From Miscanthus floridulus (taxonomy: Eukaryota; Streptophyta; Magnoliopsida; Poales; Poaceae): a stretch of 64,000 nucleotides of DNA. A program made the translations under genes and the position numbers. The stretch spans positions 105,903,611 to 105,967,610 of the forward strand of contig NC_089595.1 of the NCBI RefSeq assembly GCF_019320115.1, written 5' to 3'. Position 1 is the stretch's first letter. Every line of letters begins with the position of its first letter. Below the pieces are notes generated by a model that saw only the letters and a list, made by a program, of their open reading frames with translations, did no database searches and had not been told where the DNA came from. Shown piece by piece: positions 47,012-58,557 of this stretch.

Positions 47012-50000
47012 TTAAGGGTAAAAGCGATGTAGCTGCTCAATGTTTTGGGCATTAGTGAAGACCTCGCCGTTGATGGTTTTCAACCTATAGGCGCCCGGGC
47101 GAAGTACTTCCGCGACGACATAGGGCCCTTCCTAGGGCGGGGAGAGTTTGTGGCGATCCTTGTTGCTCTGCACAAGGCGAAGGACGAGGTCCCCGATGTT
47201 GAAGGCTCGACCCTATACCCGTCGGCTGTGGTACCATCGCAACGCCAGCTGGTACCTAGCTGAACAGAGAAGGGTGATGTCACGGGCTTCATCTAGCTGG
47301 TCCATGGCGTCTTGGTGAGATGCTTCGGCCCCCTGTTCGTTGTACGCTCTGATTCTTGGTGCTCCATAGTCGAGGTCTATTGGGAGAACAGCCTCAGAAC
47401 CGTAGACCATGAAGAAAGGTGTGTAGCCAGTGGCCCAGCTAGGAGTTGTCCTTAGGCTCCAGAGCATGGCCGGGAGCTCAGCGAGCCAGCGCGCGCCGAA
47501 CTTGTTCAACCGGTTGAAAATTCTGGGTTTGAGGCCTTAGAGGAGCATGCCGTTTGCACGCTCGACCTGCCCGTTCGTTTGGGGGTGTGCGACGGCTGCC
47601 CAATTGATCCAGATGTGTTGTTCATCATAGAATCGAACGAATTTCCTGCCGGTGAACTGCGTGCCGTTGTCTGTGATGATGGAGTTCGGTACTCCAAAGC
47701 GATGGATGATGTCGAGGAAGAATAGCACAGCCTGCTCAGATTTGATCGTGGATATTGCTTGAGCTTTAATCCATTTTGTAAACTTGTCTATGGTGACAAG
47801 TAGGTGGGTGAAGCCCCCGGGCGCCTTTTTGAGTGGCCCAACCAGGTCAAGCCCCCAGACCACGAAGGGCCACGTGATGGGGATCATCTGGAGTGCCTGG
47901 GCTAGGAGGTGTGTTTGCCGAGCATAGTACTGACACCCTTTGCAGGTGCGTACAATTTGCTCGGCATTGGCTACCATGGTGGGCCAGTAAAAGCCTTGTC
48001 GGAATGCATTTCCAACCAAGGTTCTTGGTGCGACATGATGACCGTAGATTCCACCGTGGATGTCACCCAGCAGGAGCTTCCCCTGTTCGCTAGGGATATA
48101 GAGTTGTAGAATACTGACATGACTCCGTTTGTAGAGTTTGCCCTCTACAAGAACGAAGGACTTGGCACGTCGCATGAGCCGTCGGGCTTCCGTCTTGTCT
48201 GCCGGTAGTATGTCGTGGAGGAGGTAGTCAAGGTAAAGCGCTCTCCAGTCATCGGGAGGGTTGGACTCCGCTGCTGGGTCTTCTTCAAGCTCCATAACCT
48301 CGGGGTCGGGCAGAACAGTTGGCGGATTGGCCCCTGGGGTCGGACTAGATGGGCCATTGTCAGCTTGTTCCGATCTCGTGTAGCGTACCGAGGGTTTGTG
48401 TTGATCGCTGGCAAAGATGCCTATCGGGACTAGCTCTCGGCCGGACGCTGCTTTCGCGAGCATGTCGGCTGCTTTGTTGAGGCACCTTAGGATGTGATTG
48501 AGTTCGAGGTCGTCGAATCTGTCCTCTAGTCGTCGGACTTCTTGACAGTATGCCTCCATCTTGGCATCGTGGTAGCTTGACTCCTTCATGACCTAGTTGA
48601 CGACCAGCTGAGAGTCGCCCCTGATGTCGAGGCGTCGAATGCCCAGCTCAATGGCGATTCGTAGGCCGTTGATGAGTGCTTCGTATTCTACAGTATTGTT
48701 TGATGAGGGGAAATGGAGCCGAACCATGTACCTCATGTGGACCTCAAGGGGGATACAAAAACTAGTCCTGCTCTGGCGCCCTTCTTCATTAGCGATCCAT
48801 CGAAGTACATTGTCCAGTACTCTTGATCGATGACTGCTGGTGGCATCTAGACCTCGGTCCACTCCGCGATGAAGTCAGCCAGTACCTGAGATTTGATCAC
48901 TGTTCGGGGGGGCATAAGAAATGCCCTGATCCATCAGCTCGAGCGCCCATTTTGTGGTTCTTCCCGTAGCATCATGGCTATGGATGACCTCGTCGAGGGA
49001 GAACGATGTCACTACTGTTACAGGGTGTGATTCGAAGTAGTGGCGTAGCTTCCTCTTGGTGATGAGGACGATGTAGAGGAGTTTCTGGATTTGGGAGTAG
49101 CGGGCTTTAGAGTCGGATAACACCTTGCTAATGAAATACACAGGGTGCTGCACTTTGAAGGCATGCCCCTCTTCCTCTCGCTCTACCACCAAGGCAGAGC
49201 TGACCACTTGGGTGGTGGCCGATATATACAGTAGGAGGGATTCTCCATTGCACGGAGGAACTAGGACGGGAGGTTTAGTTAAAAATTGCTTAACCATGTC
49301 AAGCGCCTCCTGAGCCTCGGATGTCCACTCGAAGCGGTCAGATTTCTTCAGGAGTCGATAAAGGGGGAGTCCTCGTTCGCCGAGGCACGAAATGAATCGG
49401 CTGAGGGCGGCCAGGCACCCTGTGATCCGCTGAACCCCCTTTATGCTTTGGATCAGGCCCATCCTTGTGATGGCTGATATCTTCTCTGGGTTGGCTTCGA
49501 TGCCATGCTCGGAGATGATGAAGCCGAGCAGCATGCCCCTCGGGACCCCAAAAACGTATTTTTTGGGATTGAGTTTGATGCCGTTTGCCCAGAGTTTCGC
49601 AAAGGTTTGTTTAAGGTCGGTGACAAGGTGGTTAGCTCGCTTGGACTTGACTATGATGTCATCGACATAGGCCTCAACGGTTCGCTCGATGAGGTCTCTG
49701 AAACAATTGAGCATACAACGCTGGTAAGTTGCCCCAGCATTCTTTAGACCGAATGGCATTGAAATGTAGCAAAATGATTCGAAGGGGGTGATAAAAGATG
49801 TCGCGAGCTGGTCGGACTCTTTCATCGCGATTTGGTGGTAGCCGGAGTATGCGTCAAGGAAGCAAAGGGTTTCGCACCCTGAGGTGGAATTGACTATTTG
49901 GTCTATTCGTGGCAAAGGAAACGGATCCTTTGGACACGCTTTGTTGAGGCCGGTGTAATCGACACACATTCTCCATTTCCCGCTCTTTTTTCGCACAAGA

Positions 50001-50193
50001 ACGGGATTTGCTAACCACTCTGGTTGTATACTTCCTTAATGAATCCTGCGGCCAGCAGTTTGGCTATCTCCTCGCCGATGGCCCTACGTTTCTCCTCGTC
50101 AAAGCGGCGTAGGTGTTGCTTCACCGGCTTGGAGCCCGGGTGAATTTTTAAGGTATGCTCGGCGACCTCCCTCGGGATGCCCGGCATATCCAA
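47012..50193 (-). pseudogene. Tat element pol: RT, RNase H, second RNase H, integrase (broken)
   Basis: Read right to left. The RT region has KIHPGSKPVKQ, RKKSGKWRMCVDYTGLNKACPKD split by frame changes near 50010, and the catalytic YVDDIIVKS (~49640). The first RNase H follows (to ~48900). A second RNase H-like domain (EYEALINGLRIA, RGDSQLVVN, NKAADMLAKAAS; about 48860-48430) is the extra RNase H typical of Tat elements. Integrase has an H-H-C-C region (about 48090-47940), a DDE-type core (WGLDLVGPLKKAPGG, IITDNGTQFTG), and a C-terminal part ending in NIEQLHRFYP and the stop at 47012. In-frame stops occur at about 48590, 47537 and 47213; at least the first fits CAG to TAG on this strand. Cannot be functional. 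Confidence 0.88.
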
Positions 50194-53105
50194 GGGTTTC
50201 CACGCAAAGATGTCTTTGTTATCGTGGAGGAAGTCGATGAGCGTGCTTTCCTATTTGGAGGAGAGTGTGGTCCTAATACGGACTTTTTGTCCTCAGAGTT
50301 GCTGGGGTCCAAGAGGACCTCCTTGGGTCCTTCCGCCGATTCGAACGACCCGGACGACCTCTTCGCGTCGGGTGCCCCTTCAACAACCTCCTCCCTGAGG
50401 GTGACGAGCTCTTCGGAGGCGATGACTGCTGATGTGTGTCCGCAACATTCGACTTTGCACTCATAAGCGCACTGGAAGGAGGTGCCGATGGTGATGACCC
50501 CATGGGGGCCCGGCATCTTTAGCTTAAGGTACATGTAATTGGGGACATCCATGAACTTCGCGTAGCATGGTCGTCCCAGGATGGCGTAGAAAGTCCCCGG
50601 GAACCCCACTACGTCAAAGGTGAGGGTCTCAGTCTGGTAATTGGACCGATCCCCGAAAGTGACGGGTAGATCGATCTGCCCTAGTGGCACAGCTTGCCTA
50701 CCAGGCACGACGCCATGGAAAAGCGCTCGGATGGGACGGAGGTTCATTCGGTCGACGCCCATCTCGTCAAGCGTCTTGGCGTACATGATGTTGAGGCCGC
50801 TGCCTCCATCCATCAGTACTTTCATGAGCCACTTTGGACCAATGATCGAATCGACGATAAGCGGGTACCTTCCCAGATGTGGGACAGCATCTGGATGGTC
50901 GGTCCAATCGAAGGTTATGGCGGATTCTGACCACCGAAGGAAGGCTGGCGTGGGTGGTCCGGCTGTATAGACCTCGAGGCGTGCGACCTTCTGGCGGCGC
51001 TTGGAGTCGTAGGCCGTTGATCCTCCGAAGATCATGAGGGCGCCAGTCGGCGTTGGGAAGGCGTCGTCCTTCTCCTCTGCGTCATCTATGGCAGGAACAG
51101 GCTCCTTCCCCTGCTCCCCTTTGTTAAGGCCCCCGAACAAGTATTTGCGCATGAGGCCGCAATCCTTGTATAGATGCTTGGTCGGGAAGGCGTGGTTTGG
51201 GCATGGCCCCTCGAGCATTTTCTCGAAGTGGTTCAGAGTGCCCTCCATGGGCTTCCGGCCACCTTTGCGGTCAGCAGCGGCCACGAGCGAGTTGTCGCGC
51301 TGTTGCTTCTTATTTTTCTTTTTGGCAGGACGGTTGGAAGCGCCTTCATCGGTGTCCTCGTCCCGCCTCATCCTTCCATCGGAGCGATCGAAGATGGCTC
51401 CAACCACCTCCTCTCTAGAGGCATGACTGGTGGCGATGTCTAGGAGTTCCTTGGTAGTCCGCGGGCCCCTGCGCCCTAGCTTGTGGACCAGGGATTCGCA
51501 GGTTGTCCCAGATCAGAAGGCTCCTATCACGTCGGCGTCGGCGACGTTAGGGAGCTCATTGCACTGCCGAGAGAAGCACCGGATGTACTCGCGGAGGGTT
51601 TCATCGGCCTTCTGGCGGCAGTTCTTAAGGTCCCATGGGTTTCTAGGGCGTTTGTACGTGCCCTGGAAGTTGCCCACAAAGATCTCCGTCAGATCCGCCC
51701 AACTTTGAATGGCATTGGACGGTAAGTGCTCTAGCCATGGTCGTGTCGAATCGGCCAAGAACAGCGGGAGATTGCGAATAATGAAATCATCATCACTCGC
51801 TCCACCGGCCTAACATGCAAGCCGATAGTCTTCGAGCCAAAGCCCGGGATTTGTTTCGCCAGAATATTTAGGGATGTTGGTAGGCGGTCGATACCTTAGG
51901 GGGAACGTAGCGTTGAGGATGTGCAGACCGAAGGCCTGAGGACCTGGCAGGCCGGGGCTCGGGCTTCGGTCCTCGTTGCTATCATAGCGTCCGCCACGTT
52001 GGGGATGGTAGCCACGGTGTGCTGCTTCTCCATCGTCGCCATGGGCGTGTTTTCGAGCATCGATGATGCTGCGTACGTCGTGGCCATGGCTGAGGTGTTG
52101 ATGTACTGGGACGGCGGAGGGCTGCCTGCCGCCTGGCGGTGTTTGGTGAACGGACGCGTCCCTGGTGGGACGTACTAAGGGCGTGCGTTGGCTGGTGTCG
52201 GGTTCACGTCGTCGAGACAACGAACTTTCCGCCTACTGTGCCACCGCACGCTCAAGCAACGTGCGAATCTCCCTATGGGCCCGGCGATCCTCAGACGTCG
52301 TGGCCTTTGGGAGGCCGTGAAGCAAGGCCGTCACGATGGCGATGTTCTGGCTTGCCCGAGTGAAGTGAGGGAGAGTCCCATCATCAGTGAGGATCCTCCG
52401 ATGCACATCACGGGCCGAGGCGCGTGCGTGCCCACTGTCTCCACGATGCTTGATCTCCTCCTCGATGTTTCGGTACTCCTGGACAAGCTATTGTCCAGCG
52501 TCATTGATCTCTAGCTTTCGTGCTCTTAGTTGCTCCATCCTTACATGAGATGGAGCTGCCGTCTCCGCCTCGATCCTGGCGTCGGGGTTGCCAGTTGGGG
52601 TTGTCTCCTCTCTGGAGACGCTTTGGACGTGCCCCTCGGGGGTTTGCGTCATGAAGCATTCCCGGGAAGGGTGATGGCTCCCCTTGCTGGAGTCAGAGCT
52701 GGAGGACGACTCTAGTTCCTCCGCGAGGAGCCCGTAGAGTGTCTCCAGATTGTGTTCGATTACCCCCACGAACTCGCTGTCCGTAGGTGGCTGAACCATG
52801 TGTAGAGCCAGAAGGTGGCCAGCGGTCGCCGCGGCGTTGCGGAGACCGAACGGAAACGCTATCAGGGCGCTTTGTACAGGACCTTCTGGAAAAAGGGGGA
52901 TGTTGTGCGGGGGCTCCCTGGATAACTGGGGTCTTAGGGAGTCACCCCGCGGGCCCTCAAGCCTCAGACAGCTGAGGTTGATGGAAGGGAGAGACCGTGC
53001 GGCTGTGTGGGTCCGCGCTAGTTCTCCTCCTAGTGTGACGATAAAATCTAGGTCACCAAAACGCACGTGTGCGCCCGGCGCCCAGCTTATTGCATGGGTG
53101 GCCAT
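50148..53105 (-). pseudogene. Tat element gag and protease (broken)
   Basis: The frame opens MATHAISWAPGAHV at 53105, just inside the primer site. The gag core shows PKYSGETNPGLWLEDYRLAC (~51840) and WADLTEIFVGNFQGTY (~51690), then CPNHAFPTKHLYKDCGLMRK (~51190). The protease region has the motif DGGSGLNIMY (~50790) in place of the usual DSGA/DTGA, a variant common in Tat elements. In-frame stops at 52488, about 52221, 51810 and 51513 interrupt gag, and the frame changes near 50280 before RT. Confidence 0.85.
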
Positions 53106-53130
53106 CCGAGGCCTGATCTAGAACACACAA

Positions 53131-53153
53131 GATCCCCTACCTAGTGCGCCAAC
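53131..53153 (-). other. Primer binding site of the outer Tat element
   Basis: On the minus strand the LTR end ...CCGACA is followed by GTTGGCGCACTAGGTAGGGG. TGGCGC next to the LTR is the usual tRNA-complementary start in many plant Ty3 elements. The exact tRNA was not determined. Confidence 0.65.
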
Positions 53154-54533
53154 TGTCGGTGTTTCGTACAAGCACCGGCAAGTAAATTTATAGTAATGCG
53201 CATTAGGCTCGGATGGTGCGCTAAAGGACACAAGATTTATACTGGTTCGGGCCAAATGTCCCTACGTCCAGTTTATTGCTGCTCATGTTATTAGCACCGA
53301 AAAATGGTTTGTAGTAGGGGGTACAAACGATCGAGAGAGGAACTGGTCCCAAGTCTCTGATGGAAGGGTTGAAAGGAGGCCAAGAGCTTGATCGCAGCTT
53401 GACTGTGTGAGTGTTGTGTGCTATGCCGTCAAAGATCCCCCCCTCTTGGTGGAGGAAGCGCATCCCCTTTTATAGATGAAGGGGCTAGCTTTACAAGGGT
53501 GAGGGCTTTAGGATGCATATTTTACCTAGTCTTGTGGCTCACGTCTACCCGGCCTGGTTCTTCATTCTGATGAGTGCGAAGGAAGATAAGCGTCTACAAT
53601 ACTGTCGATGCCTCTGTAGAATGTCAGGTTGGTTACAGAATGTTGCCCTACGTAGGGTATGGGCTGTAGTACAATGGTTTTGACTTATGAGTCTCCCTCA
53701 ACCTTGCTCCGCACGCCTTCTGGTTCCTATGAGTCTTCGTCGGAGGGACGAGGGGTCAGAAAGCGAGCACAGCTCCCTTAGGGCCATAACGTGGTGATGG
53801 AATATCCATCGTTCGTGGAGATAGCAAATCCTTTTCTGGAGCATAGCGGTTGTCGTATATCTTCATCGGGTTCCGTGTCCCAGAGCTGAAGGCAGCGCCT
53901 ACAACTCTACAGGGCGAGGGGCACGCACCTGAAACACCTTTCGGGCTCTGCGGTGCCCGAAAGGGTCTAAAGCACCTGTCCCATCGTTCCCTGGCAGTAC
54001 TTTTCCTGCTAGGGCATAGGGTATGGTCCTTGATGCCATGGTTGACCCGAACGTCTTCTCTTGCCCTGTACCCATCACCATGAGGGAATGGGGAGAAGTT
54101 GTCAGGTAAGATGAAAATCGGTCTTTAGATACCGAGCAGGGCGAGGCTCATTCCTGGCCGTCGGGTGAAGCGAAGGCCAGTCCTTATCTCTTGGTCAAGA
54201 CCGAGCCCGCCCCTCCAGGGTCGGGCGAGGCGGAGTCTATCCCTCATCCCTCGGGCGAAACCGAGCTCGCCCCAAAGGCGTCGGGCGAGGCGGAGTCTAT
54301 CCTTTAGCCCTCAGGCGAGACCGAGCTTGCCCCAAAGGCGTCGGGCGAGGCGGAGTCTATCCCTCAGCCCTCGGGCGAGACCGAGCTTGCCCCAAAGGCG
54401 TCGGGCGAGGCGGAACCAAACTCCTATCATTCGAGCAAGAGACGTTATTGCGCCCTTATCCGTCCAGAAGTTTTTAACGCTCGGTGGTTATTGGTTCCAC
54501 CTTCTGGGGTACCCCGGTATTAGGTCCCCGACA
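53154..54533 (-). repeat. Outer Tat element, 5' LTR (right in this window)
   Basis: 1380 bp, TGTCGG...CCGACA, followed by the duplication cgtat (54534-54538). Includes the TATA box at 53468-53474 (minus) and the 60-bp tandem repeats at about 54160-54414. The open frame at 54165-54707 is produced by those repeats and crosses the LTR edge, so it is not a gene. Confidence 0.93.
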
Positions 54534-54900
54534 CGTATGTTGCAAGCATTTCGATCTGGATGTTGCATATGTTGCACACATATATATCGCAAGAGTATAT
54601 TCGAAATGTTTCAGCCGTTTCAGTCTTATGTTCCAATAAGTGTTTTCATGTTGAAAGCTGCAAGTACTTTATCTAGATATTGCATATGTTTCACACACAT
54701 GCTTTAAGTGTATGTTCTAAATATTTCATCTACTTTAGACGCATGTTGCATAGTGTTTCATATTTCAAAGGTAGAGAGTCATGAGGCACGGCCCAAGCAC
54801 CGGGGTATGGGGCGCAGTGAGCCAGGACCGGCTGATGGGGCATGCTAGGGCTGATGGTCTAGGTGTGCGGCACACCTAGGGTCATGCGGACGGGGCGTGC
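54534..54900. repeat. Middle piece of the TGTTGCA-type repeat
   Basis: Resumes with CGTATGTTGCAAGCATTTCGATC, continuing the units that stopped at 3193. After about 54775 the sequence is GC-rich and non-coding until the solo LTR begins at 54901. Confidence 0.65.
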
Positions 54901-56816
54901 TGAAAGGTCCTAATAGCTTGAGGGGGGATGAATAGCCTATTAAGAATTTCTACAACAACACTTAGCAAACCGGTTAGACAAATATGAGGTGAAGCGAGTG
55001 TTGCGCTAGCCTACTAAAAAGCAAGCCACCTACCACAATTCTAGTTTCTTATAGTCTCTATCCACACAATGGTTATGTTACTACACTAAGTTAGTGTGCT
55101 CTCAAAGGCTAACTAAAGAGCCACACTAATCAAACTAACAAGCTCTTACGACTAGCTACACTAAAGAGCTTGACAACTAGTTTATGGTAATGTAAAGAGA
55201 GAGATAGCAAGATGGTTATACTGCTTAGTCGAGGAATAAATCAATCAATCACAAGAATGGATACCAATGAAGAGCAATCACCTCGGAATCAAATGATAAC
55301 ACAATGATTTATACCGAGGTTCATTTGCTTACCGGTAAGCTAGTTCTCATTGTGGCGATTCACTCACTTAGAGGTTCACGCACTAATTGGCATCACATGC
55401 CAAACCCTTAATAAGGGTACCGTACAACCAACACAAGATGAGGATCACACAAGCCACAAGCAATTTACTAGAGTACCTTTTGGCTCTCCGCCAGAAAAAG
55501 GTCCAGAACCCCTCACAATCACCGCAATCGGAGCCGGAGACAATCACCAACCTCCGCTCGACGATCCTCGCTGCTCCAAGCCGTCTAGATGGCGGCAACC
55601 ACTTAATGTAACAAGCGAATCCCGCTGTGAAACATGAACACCAAGTGCCTCTAGATGTAAACACTCAAGCAATGCACTTGGATTCACTCACAATCTCACA
55701 AAGATGATGAATCAATGATGGAGATGAGTGGGAGGGCTTTGGCTAAGCTCACAAGGTTGCTATGTCAATGCAAATGGCCAAGAGTATGAGCTAGAGCCAG
55801 CCACACGCCTTTAAATAGAGCCCCCAACAAAATAGAGTCATTGGCTCCTCAGTCCTCTGAAACACGGGCTGACTAGACGCACCGGTTAGAAGGACCCCAG
55901 CGTCTGGTCGTCCGATGCTCGCCACGTGTCATCAGCCTCAAATGCTGAGCGCCTGATCTTAACAGCTAGTCAGCTTAGCGCCACGTGTTAAGTTGCGACC
56001 GGACGCACTGCAGTGTAGGACCCGACGCACTGTCGCCTGGCATCCGGTCACTTCCAGTAAGGTTCTAGAGGCGGAAATTTGCGACCGGACGCGTCCGGTG
56101 GCTCATGATCGGACCCAGGCCTACGTTCGGTCAACTCAGTCTCTCTCTGTTGCTTGCATCAGCGTACAGTCACTAGGTGACCGGACGCACCCCCTGCGCG
56201 TTCAGTCTCTCTTTCTCTTCAGCGTCCAATCAAGGGACTGAGGGCGGCCTTCACTGTGCGCCACTGACCGGACGCGGGGTCAGAGTCCGATCACTGCCCA
56301 AGGCGGAGTCCGGTCAATACGAAACTCCTCCTTTTGACCCCAAACTTCACCACCTTTGATCAAATGTGCCAACCACCAAGTGTATCACCTTGTGCACGTG
56401 TCTTAGCATATTTTCACAAATATTTTCAAGGGTGTTAGCACTCCACTAGATCCTAAATGCATATGCAATGAGTTAGAGCATCTAGTGGTACTTTGATAGC
56501 CGCATTTCGATACGAGTTTTATCCTCTCTTAATAGTATGGCTATCGATCCTAAATGTGATCACACTCGCTAAGTGTCTCAATCACTTAAACCAAAAAGCT
56601 CCTATCAATTTCACATTTGTCTTGAACTTTTTGTTTTTCTCTTTCTTCTTTTCCAAGTCCAAGCACTTGATCATCACCATGGCATCACCATCATCATGTC
56701 ATGATCTTCATCTGCTTCACCACTTGGAGTAGTGCTACCTATCTCTTAATCACTTTGATAAACTAGGTTAGCACTTAGAGTTTCATCAATTCGCCAAAAC
56801 CAAACTAGAACTTTCA
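54901..56816 (+). mobile_element. Solo LTR, probably of a SIRE/Maximus-type Ty1/copia element
   Basis: 1916 bp beginning TGAAAGGTCC and ending GAACTTTCA, so TG...CA with short inverted termini. It is flanked by CGTGC (54896-54900) and CGCGC (56817-56821), a 5-bp duplication with one mismatch. No internal region is present. The opening phrase GGTCCTAATAGCTTGAGGGGG and the GACCGGACGC motifs (56000-56300) are typical of a high-copy Andropogoneae LTR; assignment to SIRE is from memory of such LTRs. Strand is set from the start phrase. Confidence 0.75.
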
Positions 56817-57065
56817 CGCGCTCGTCTAGCCGTCCTCATCCCTGCTCCTAGGGTCCTGCCCGTGTAGAGAGAGGAGGGGTTCAGGGGAAGGAGCGCGCGG
56901 GGACGGCGGTGGGCACGGGAAGGAGGTGTGGCGCCCAGACTCGGCGGAGAGAAGGAGAGGGTAGGAGGAAGGATCGGCGGGCGCGGCGTTTCCACAGGCG
57001 TGCATGACGGAGGAGGCGCGAGCGTCCGAACACACGTTTCTATCCAGACATTCGGAAGGATGATA
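56817..57065. repeat. Right piece of the interrupted grass repeat
   Basis: GC-rich non-coding DNA with GCGCGAGCGTCCG and ACGTTTCTATCCAGACATTCGG, ending near GGAAGGATGATAT. I take it as the far end of the repeat broken at 3193 and at 54900. The right edge is approximate. Confidence 0.45.
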
Positions 57066-57735
57066 TAGATCTCCAACGTAGCAGTCCAAGTAAGGGACAT
57101 CCTTTGTAGTCAATAAGAATACCTGAAATTTGAGTATTAGTTCTATCTTCATCTCTAATGCGCTCTCTCTCACACACACTTATTACTAAAGAACAGGTTG
57201 TTTCTTTCTCTGTCTCCGTCACTAGGGCCTACCGTTCGGTTTCTATACAACAGCATACTTTCAGACACGGTATGAAGAAGTGTGATTATTCTAAAATGAA
57301 GAGAAATACATACATGATACGACCGTAGGCACAGTGCTAAGTTCTAACCCAAGACAAATCAGAGCTTGTTTCCACCACCGCACCACGCGACGAGCCCCAT
57401 CACCGCCGATCGCACAGCCATACGTGCCCCGTGGTGCTTGGATGCGCCGCGAAGCTAGCTGGCCTGAGGAGGGCCGCGGTAGGATCCGCCGGTCCGAGGC
57501 AGGCAGGAGCCACTGATTCACAACCAGCAGCGGCGAGACGAACATGCTCGTGGATATCCGCCTACTCTCTTCGATTCTTTAGGGCTTGCTCGCCTTTCCA
57601 TGATTCGATCCTCTCGTCTTGCAGTGTGGTCTCAGGAGGTCTCAGGACCGGGAATAATAATCTGCAAAAGCCTGTGCCGCTCCACCTACGTACGTGGTAC
57701 GTACCGGCTCTAGCTTGCTTGCCTCCCAACACGTA
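57066..57735. other. Upstream region of MIR399, includes one P1BS
   Basis: No supported ORF. Contains GGATATCC at 57552-57559, a perfect palindromic match to the PHR1-binding site GNATATNC, about 1 kb upstream of the MIR399 hairpin. Confidence 0.5.
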
Positions 57736-57867
57736 CCGCCGTGTATCCTCCTATTCATTTCAGCCAGCCTGCATGCCTTTGTTCTTTCTCCTCGTAGGTG
57801 GGCAGCGTCTAGACTCTAGACGACGGCTGGACCAGGCATTGTCCCAAGGTATATCCTCAGTTGATTC
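57736..57867. repeat. 132-bp direct repeat, copy 1
   Basis: Matches 58275-58406 with a single visible mismatch (CCTGCATGCC versus CCTGAATGCC), offset 539 bp. Contains GTATATCC (57849-57856), a P1BS. Confidence 0.93.
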
Positions 57868-58274
57868 GTGACATGAAAACAAGAGGGGGCCAGTTACCAA
57901 AGTCTTTCACTTGCTTTATTTAGATCAAATTAATTTTCACACCTAGGCTCCAGCATGGCTAATTCGTGAGAAAAAAAGAGAAGATAATAGAAAGGCAGCA
58001 GTGGTGTTGCATGCATGCAAGAAAGGCCGTGTGGGTACTGTGCCATTGATCGGTAACAGGTTAGACCTCGTGATTAGGCTCTGTCCGTTTGTTTTGCATA
58101 GAAAACCTACAGAAGTGCTAAATGGAACTGCAGCATCGATGTGTTGTGGAGTTGCTTGCATGCTTTCAGCAGCCATCCGAGAATACATGACAGATATATG
58201 TGCTAATTTGAGTACTTCTCTTGGAGGAAGGAGGGGCCATGGCCCACTATGGCCATAACGTGGCTCCGCCACTG
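57868..58274. other. 407-bp insert between the direct repeats
   Basis: Non-coding. Ends with GGGGCCATGGCCCACTATGGCC...GTGGCTCCGCCACTG, phrases often seen in grass transposable-element fragments. It could be an inserted fragment or the non-shared part of a tandem duplication. No terminal inverted repeats were identified. Confidence 0.45.
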
Positions 58275-58406
58275 CCGCCGTGTATCCTCCTATTCATTTC
58301 AGCCAGCCTGAATGCCTTTGTTCTTTCTCCTCGTAGGTGGGCAGCGTCTAGACTCTAGACGACGGCTGGACCAGGCATTGTCCCAAGGTATATCCTCAGT
58401 TGATTC
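58275..58406. repeat. 132-bp direct repeat, copy 2 (MIR399 proximal promoter)
   Basis: Second copy of 57736-57867. It lies directly upstream of the MIR399 TATA box and carries the proximal P1BS. Confidence 0.93.
58388..58395 (+). promoter_or_regulatory. P1BS (PHR1-binding site) of MIR399
   Basis: GTATATCC fits GNATATNC on both strands and lies about 70 bp upstream of the TATA box. In plants PHR1-type MYB factors activate MIR399 through such sites during phosphate shortage. Other copies are at 57849-57856 and 57552-57559. Confidence 0.7.
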
Positions 58407-58463
58407 CTCATCGCGTCTTCAGTTTGCAGCAGCAGAAGCGCCTTGCCACATTTCAGTAGCGAG

Positions 58464-58470
58464 TATAAAT
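58464..58470 (+). promoter_or_regulatory. TATA box of MIR399
   Basis: TATAAAT in GCGAGTATAAATACCCC, about 110 bp upstream of miR399*. A start near 58495 would place the hairpin early in the primary transcript, as is common for MIR399 genes. Confidence 0.75.
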
Positions 58471-58557
58471 ACCCCCGCACAGTGACCGCGAATAGCCTGT
58501 GCGCCTGCACATACATACACAGTAACACACGACACAGACCATTGGCTCCGACACTCA

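Larger units (their letters stand above)
3194..54533 (-). mobile_element. Tat-lineage Ty3/gypsy LTR retrotransposon, split by a nested array
   Basis: The element starts TGTCGG and ends CCGACA, with ~1.38 kb direct LTRs at both ends and a 5-bp target duplication cgtat (3189-3193, 54534-54538). Orientation is minus: a TGGCGC-type primer site lies just inside the right LTR, a polypurine tract just inside the left one, and gag, protease, RT, RNase H, a second RNase H and integrase run from 53105 to 47012. On the opposite strand is an antisense ORF with a Transposase_28 (PF04195)-like domain, a hallmark of Tat elements such as Grande and Retand. Without the nested array and its TSD copy it would be about 16.2 kb. 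All reading frames carry stops, so it is dead. Its LTRs differ far more than the inner element's, as expected for the older insertion. Confidence 0.93.

Noticed and set aside
54165..54707. 180-codon open frame
   Set aside because: Made by the 60-bp LTR repeats (60 is divisible by three) and runs over the LTR edge into the neighbouring repeat.
57291..57545. Minus-strand frame of 84 codons upstream of MIR399
   Set aside because: No domain or splice context, and it overlaps the P1BS-containing region; probably chance.
57736..58406. TRIM-type miniature retrotransposon (132-bp terminal repeats around 407 bp)
   Set aside because: The repeat can be read as TG...CA, but the shared sequence extends past both limits, and no primer site or target duplication is seen; a local duplication is simpler.
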